A stretch of DNA of 15,868 bases from NCBI GenBank assembly GCA_034180455.1, contig JAXFOG010000001.1:1-15868 (forward strand), in the 5' to 3' direction. The notes below the pieces were generated by a model, which worked only from the letters and a program-made list of their open reading frames with translations, was not told the origin of the DNA and did not search any database. Below, piece after piece: positions 14,230 through 15,868 of this stretch. How positions within the stretch are numbered: position 1 is the stretch's first letter; every line of letters begins with the position of its first letter. The stretch is from JAAZPT01 sp034180455 (lineage in GTDB: Bacteria > Bacillota > Clostridia > Christensenellales > Aristaeellaceae). Position numbers and translations under genes: made by a program.

Positions 14230-15480
14230 ATGATAAATAAAACGCTTTGGACAAGAAATTTCAAGCTAATAGTATTATCCTGCGTTATTGGAGCTATAGT
14301 GGGCGAAGCTACTATGCTGCCTATAAGCTACTCTGCATACGAGCAGACCAAATCTCCGTTTCTTAGTATGATGGTTACTGTAGTTAGTTTTGCGCCCGAT
14401 GTATTTGTGAGCATATTTGCAGGCACTCTTATAGACAGAAGCAACAAAAAGAATGTTGTGTTATGGCTTAATACGGCATTTGCCATTGCTTTTTTAGCTG
14501 CGGGTATATATTTGAACACTTATTCTTTCAATTATAATATGTTGCTTTTGTTTACATTTATTATAAGCGTAATTTCTGCATTTGAAAATCTTGCATTTAT
14601 GTCCATTTTCCCAGAAATTATAACAAAGGGAATGGAGTCAAAGGCCTTTTCTGTTACAAATATGATATATCCATTGATGACGATTGTACTTGCTCCTTTA
14701 AGCTCATACATATACAAAGTAATAGGACTTGGCAATATGATGTATATTGCTTTTGTACTTACTATTATAGGAAATATAAATATAGCGCTAATTCAATATG
14801 AACGACCGGAATACAGCAAGTCAACAAATAAATTTATAGATGATTTTAAATCGGGCATAAACTATTTAAAGAATGATCCTGCTCTAATGAAGCTGTATCT
14901 ATTTTTGGCAGTATATGGTGCCATAGGCATACCGTCAAGTGAGATAATGCGTATGCTTTTCCAATCGACACCAGGCTTGGGTGTTGTGCTATATGGCGTA
15001 GCAAGCTCTGTTGAAATGGCAAGCAGGGTAATATTTGGAAGCCTATATTATAAGAAGGGATTACAAAAGAATAAGAGAATAAAAATTTCTGCAGCTGTAC
15101 ATTTACTATATGCACCCACTACACTTATAGCCTTTATGCTAGGGTATCCAGTATATTTAGTACAGGGCTTTGTAATGAGAGGCTTAGGTCAAATAACATA
15201 TACAATGCGCAGTGCCTGTGTTGCAAAATATTTAAAACCAGAAATGAAAGGTAGAGCATATTCTGTGAGCACTCTCTTGACTTCGCTTATCTCAATACCA
15301 GTAACGATACTAGTAGGATTTATTGCTGAAGGAATGCCACTTATGTATATGCTTGTAGCAGTAACAATATTAGAGACAATGATTGTATATTTTATGTTTG
15401 TAAAAAATATGAAGCTTTTTAATCCTATATACATGATGGATATAGATGTTAATGATAAAAGTGATAATGAAATGGAATAA
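14230..15480 (+). CDS. Major facilitator superfamily exporter
   Basis: A 416-residue integral membrane protein with about 12 predicted hydrophobic segments, of the MFS_3 type (macrolide-efflux or enterobactin-exporter-like). The conserved loop 2-3 motif A appears as Gly-Thr-Leu-Ile-Asp-Arg-Ser-Asn-Lys-Lys-Asn-Val-Val (65-77). A long basic central loop (about 190-215, GluArgProGluTyrSerLys through a DDFKSGINYLKND stretch) is typical of this subgroup. The C-terminus is short and acidic (Asp-Val-Asn-Asp-Lys-Ser-Asp-Asn-Glu). The substrate cannot be told from sequence. It has its own promoter after the terminator of the surface protein, and no hairpin terminator is visible after it. It is co-directional with the ribosomal RNA operon that begins about 150 bases downstream. 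Confidence 0.85.
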   Translation: MINKTLWTRNFKLIVLSCVIGAIVGEATMLPISYSAYEQTKSPFLSMMVTVVSFAPDVFVSIFAGTLIDRSNKKNVVLWLNTAFAIAFLAAGIYLNTYSFNYNMLLLFTFIISVISAFENLAFMSIFPEIITKGMESKAFSVTNMIYPLMTIVLAPLSSYIYKVIGLGNMMYIAFVLTIIGNINIALIQYERPEYSKSTNKFIDDFKSGINYLKNDPALMKLYLFLAVYGAIGIPSSEIMRMLFQSTPGLGVVLYGVASSVEMASRVIFGSLYYKKGLQKNKRIKISAAVHLLYAPTTLIAFMLGYPVYLVQGFVMRGLGQITYTMRSACVAKYLKPEMKGRAYSVSTLLTSLISIPVTILVGFIAEGMPLMYMLVAVTILETMIVYFMFVKNMKLFNPIYMMDIDVNDKSDNEME

Positions 15481-15596
15481 AAATAAATATCATAAAACAA
15501 AAACCGAAATATATAGAAAAATATTAGAGAATATTCGTATAAAAACGAACAAAAAAGTTATAAGAAATACAAAGATTATGCAAAATAAAAATTAGT

Positions 15597-15657
15597 AAAA
15601 AAACCTCAAAAAAAAGTAAAAAAAGATGTTGACAATGGGAATGGGATATGATAGTAT
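15597..15657 (+). promoter_or_regulatory. rRNA operon promoter with UP-like A-tracts
   Basis: TTGACA (15629-15634), a 17-base spacer and TAGTAT (15652-15657) with an extended TGa before the -10. Upstream are three A-runs at 15597-15603, 15608-15615 and 15618-15624, spaced about one helical turn apart, which fits an UP element and intrinsic curvature. The whole stretch 15481-15628 is A-rich and holds no gene or clear terminator. Confidence 0.8.
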
Positions 15658-15663
15658 ATACCT

Positions 15664-15786
15664 TGTCGCCGCGAGAGCGACGTGGAACTTGAAAACGATA
15701 CAGAAGAAGATAGCGAAAAAGCTAAATAAAAATTTAGCGAACGACAGTCAAGAGTATTTGAGCAAACCGAAAGGTTAAAAGAATTA
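15664..15786 (+). other. rRNA operon leader
   Basis: About 120 bases between the predicted start site and mature 16S rRNA. GTCGC (15665-15669) and GCGAC (15677-15681) form a hairpin at the extreme 5' end. CTTGAAAACGATACAG (15688-15703) resembles the TTGAAAACT element common in Firmicutes rrn leaders and spacers. GCTAAAT (15721-15727) and ATTTAGC (15732-15738) form a second hairpin. These are likely processing or antitermination elements. Confidence 0.6.
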
Positions 15787-15868
15787 AAACACAAGAGTTT
15801 GATTCTGGCTCAGGACGAACGCTGGCGGCGTGCCTAATACATGCAAGTCGAGCGGAGGTATATCGTAG
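15787..15868 (+). rRNA. 16S ribosomal RNA, 5' end (partial)
   Basis: The universal 5' segment AGAGTTTGATTCTGGCTCAG begins at 15794, followed by GACGAACGCTGGCGGCGTGC and CATGCAAGTCGAGCG, all characteristic of bacterial 16S rRNA and of Firmicutes type. The mature 5' end is placed about 7 bases before AGAGTTTGAT by analogy with E. coli numbering. The gene runs off the window after about 82 bases. The sequence shows TTC where most bacteria have TCC or TCA in GATCCTGG, within normal variation. Confidence 0.97.

Noticed and set aside
15481..15560. TTCGT...ACGAA stem near 15534-15550 as terminator of the MFS gene
   Set aside because: The stem is only about 5 bp, AT-rich, and followed by A-runs rather than a T-run on the plus strand.
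15606..15794. Minus-strand open frame over the rRNA promoter and leader
   Set aside because: Its Ser/Phe-rich translation is the mirror of the A-rich leader, and the region is explained by the rrn promoter and hairpins.

Overview
This window looks like chromosomal DNA from an AT-rich, low-GC Gram-positive anaerobe of the Clostridia type. The signs are strong AGGAGG-type ribosome binding sites, many extended -10 promoters (TGnTATAAT), A/T-rich codon use, a cell-wall sorting signal, and a 16S rRNA 5' end of Firmicutes type at the right edge. I cannot name the genus from this sequence.

Layout. (1) Bases 1-493: the left edge holds, on the minus strand, a fragment resembling the C-terminal tail of RlmD/RumA-type 23S rRNA (uracil-5-)-methyltransferases. 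It begins abruptly at a His-Val-Glu-Thr-Val codon block, next to a non-coding stretch with a good leftward promoter and an alternative-hairpin leader. No methyltransferase body is visible. This looks like a recombination or mobile-element scar. (2) 494-3488 (+): a secreted YARHG/SH3-like protein, aspartate ammonia-lyase (aspA) and a caulimovirus-type ribonuclease H whose start overlaps the aspA stop. They are closed by a perfect bidirectional hairpin terminator. (3) 3559-4676 (-): a small nitroreductase and an unrecognised acidic tail-anchored membrane protein. (4) 4798-8557 (+): a glycerate or sugar-acid module of a CdaR/PucR-type regulator, a GntP-family permease and glycerate kinase. Palindromic TTGTACAA elements lie upstream of both the regulator and the permease. 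(5) 8649-10847 (-): a PlsC-like acyltransferase and an NADH oxidase-type flavoprotein, each with its own candidate promoter. (6) 11028-14081 (+): a 1017-residue secreted protein, probably a beta-helix, with repeated Gly-rich turns and a C-terminal YPQTG sorting signal. (7) 14230-15480 (+): an MFS exporter. (8) 15597-15868: a strong rRNA promoter with helically phased A-tracts, a structured leader and the first roughly 82 bases of 16S rRNA.

How the genes fit together. The central module reads as a catabolic unit: GntP imports glycerate or a related acid, GlxK phosphorylates glycerate for entry into lower glycolysis, and CdaR senses the acid. Aspartase yields fumarate and ammonia from aspartate, which fits an amino-acid-using anaerobe. 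The NADH oxidase and nitroreductase fit oxygen and redox defence. The two exported proteins are the accessory-looking genes. I found no CRISPR array, tRNA, intact transposase or complete defence system. The most unusual items are the methyltransferase-tail scar at the left edge, the large cysteine-containing beta-helix surface protein, and the shared palindromes of the CdaR-GntP module.
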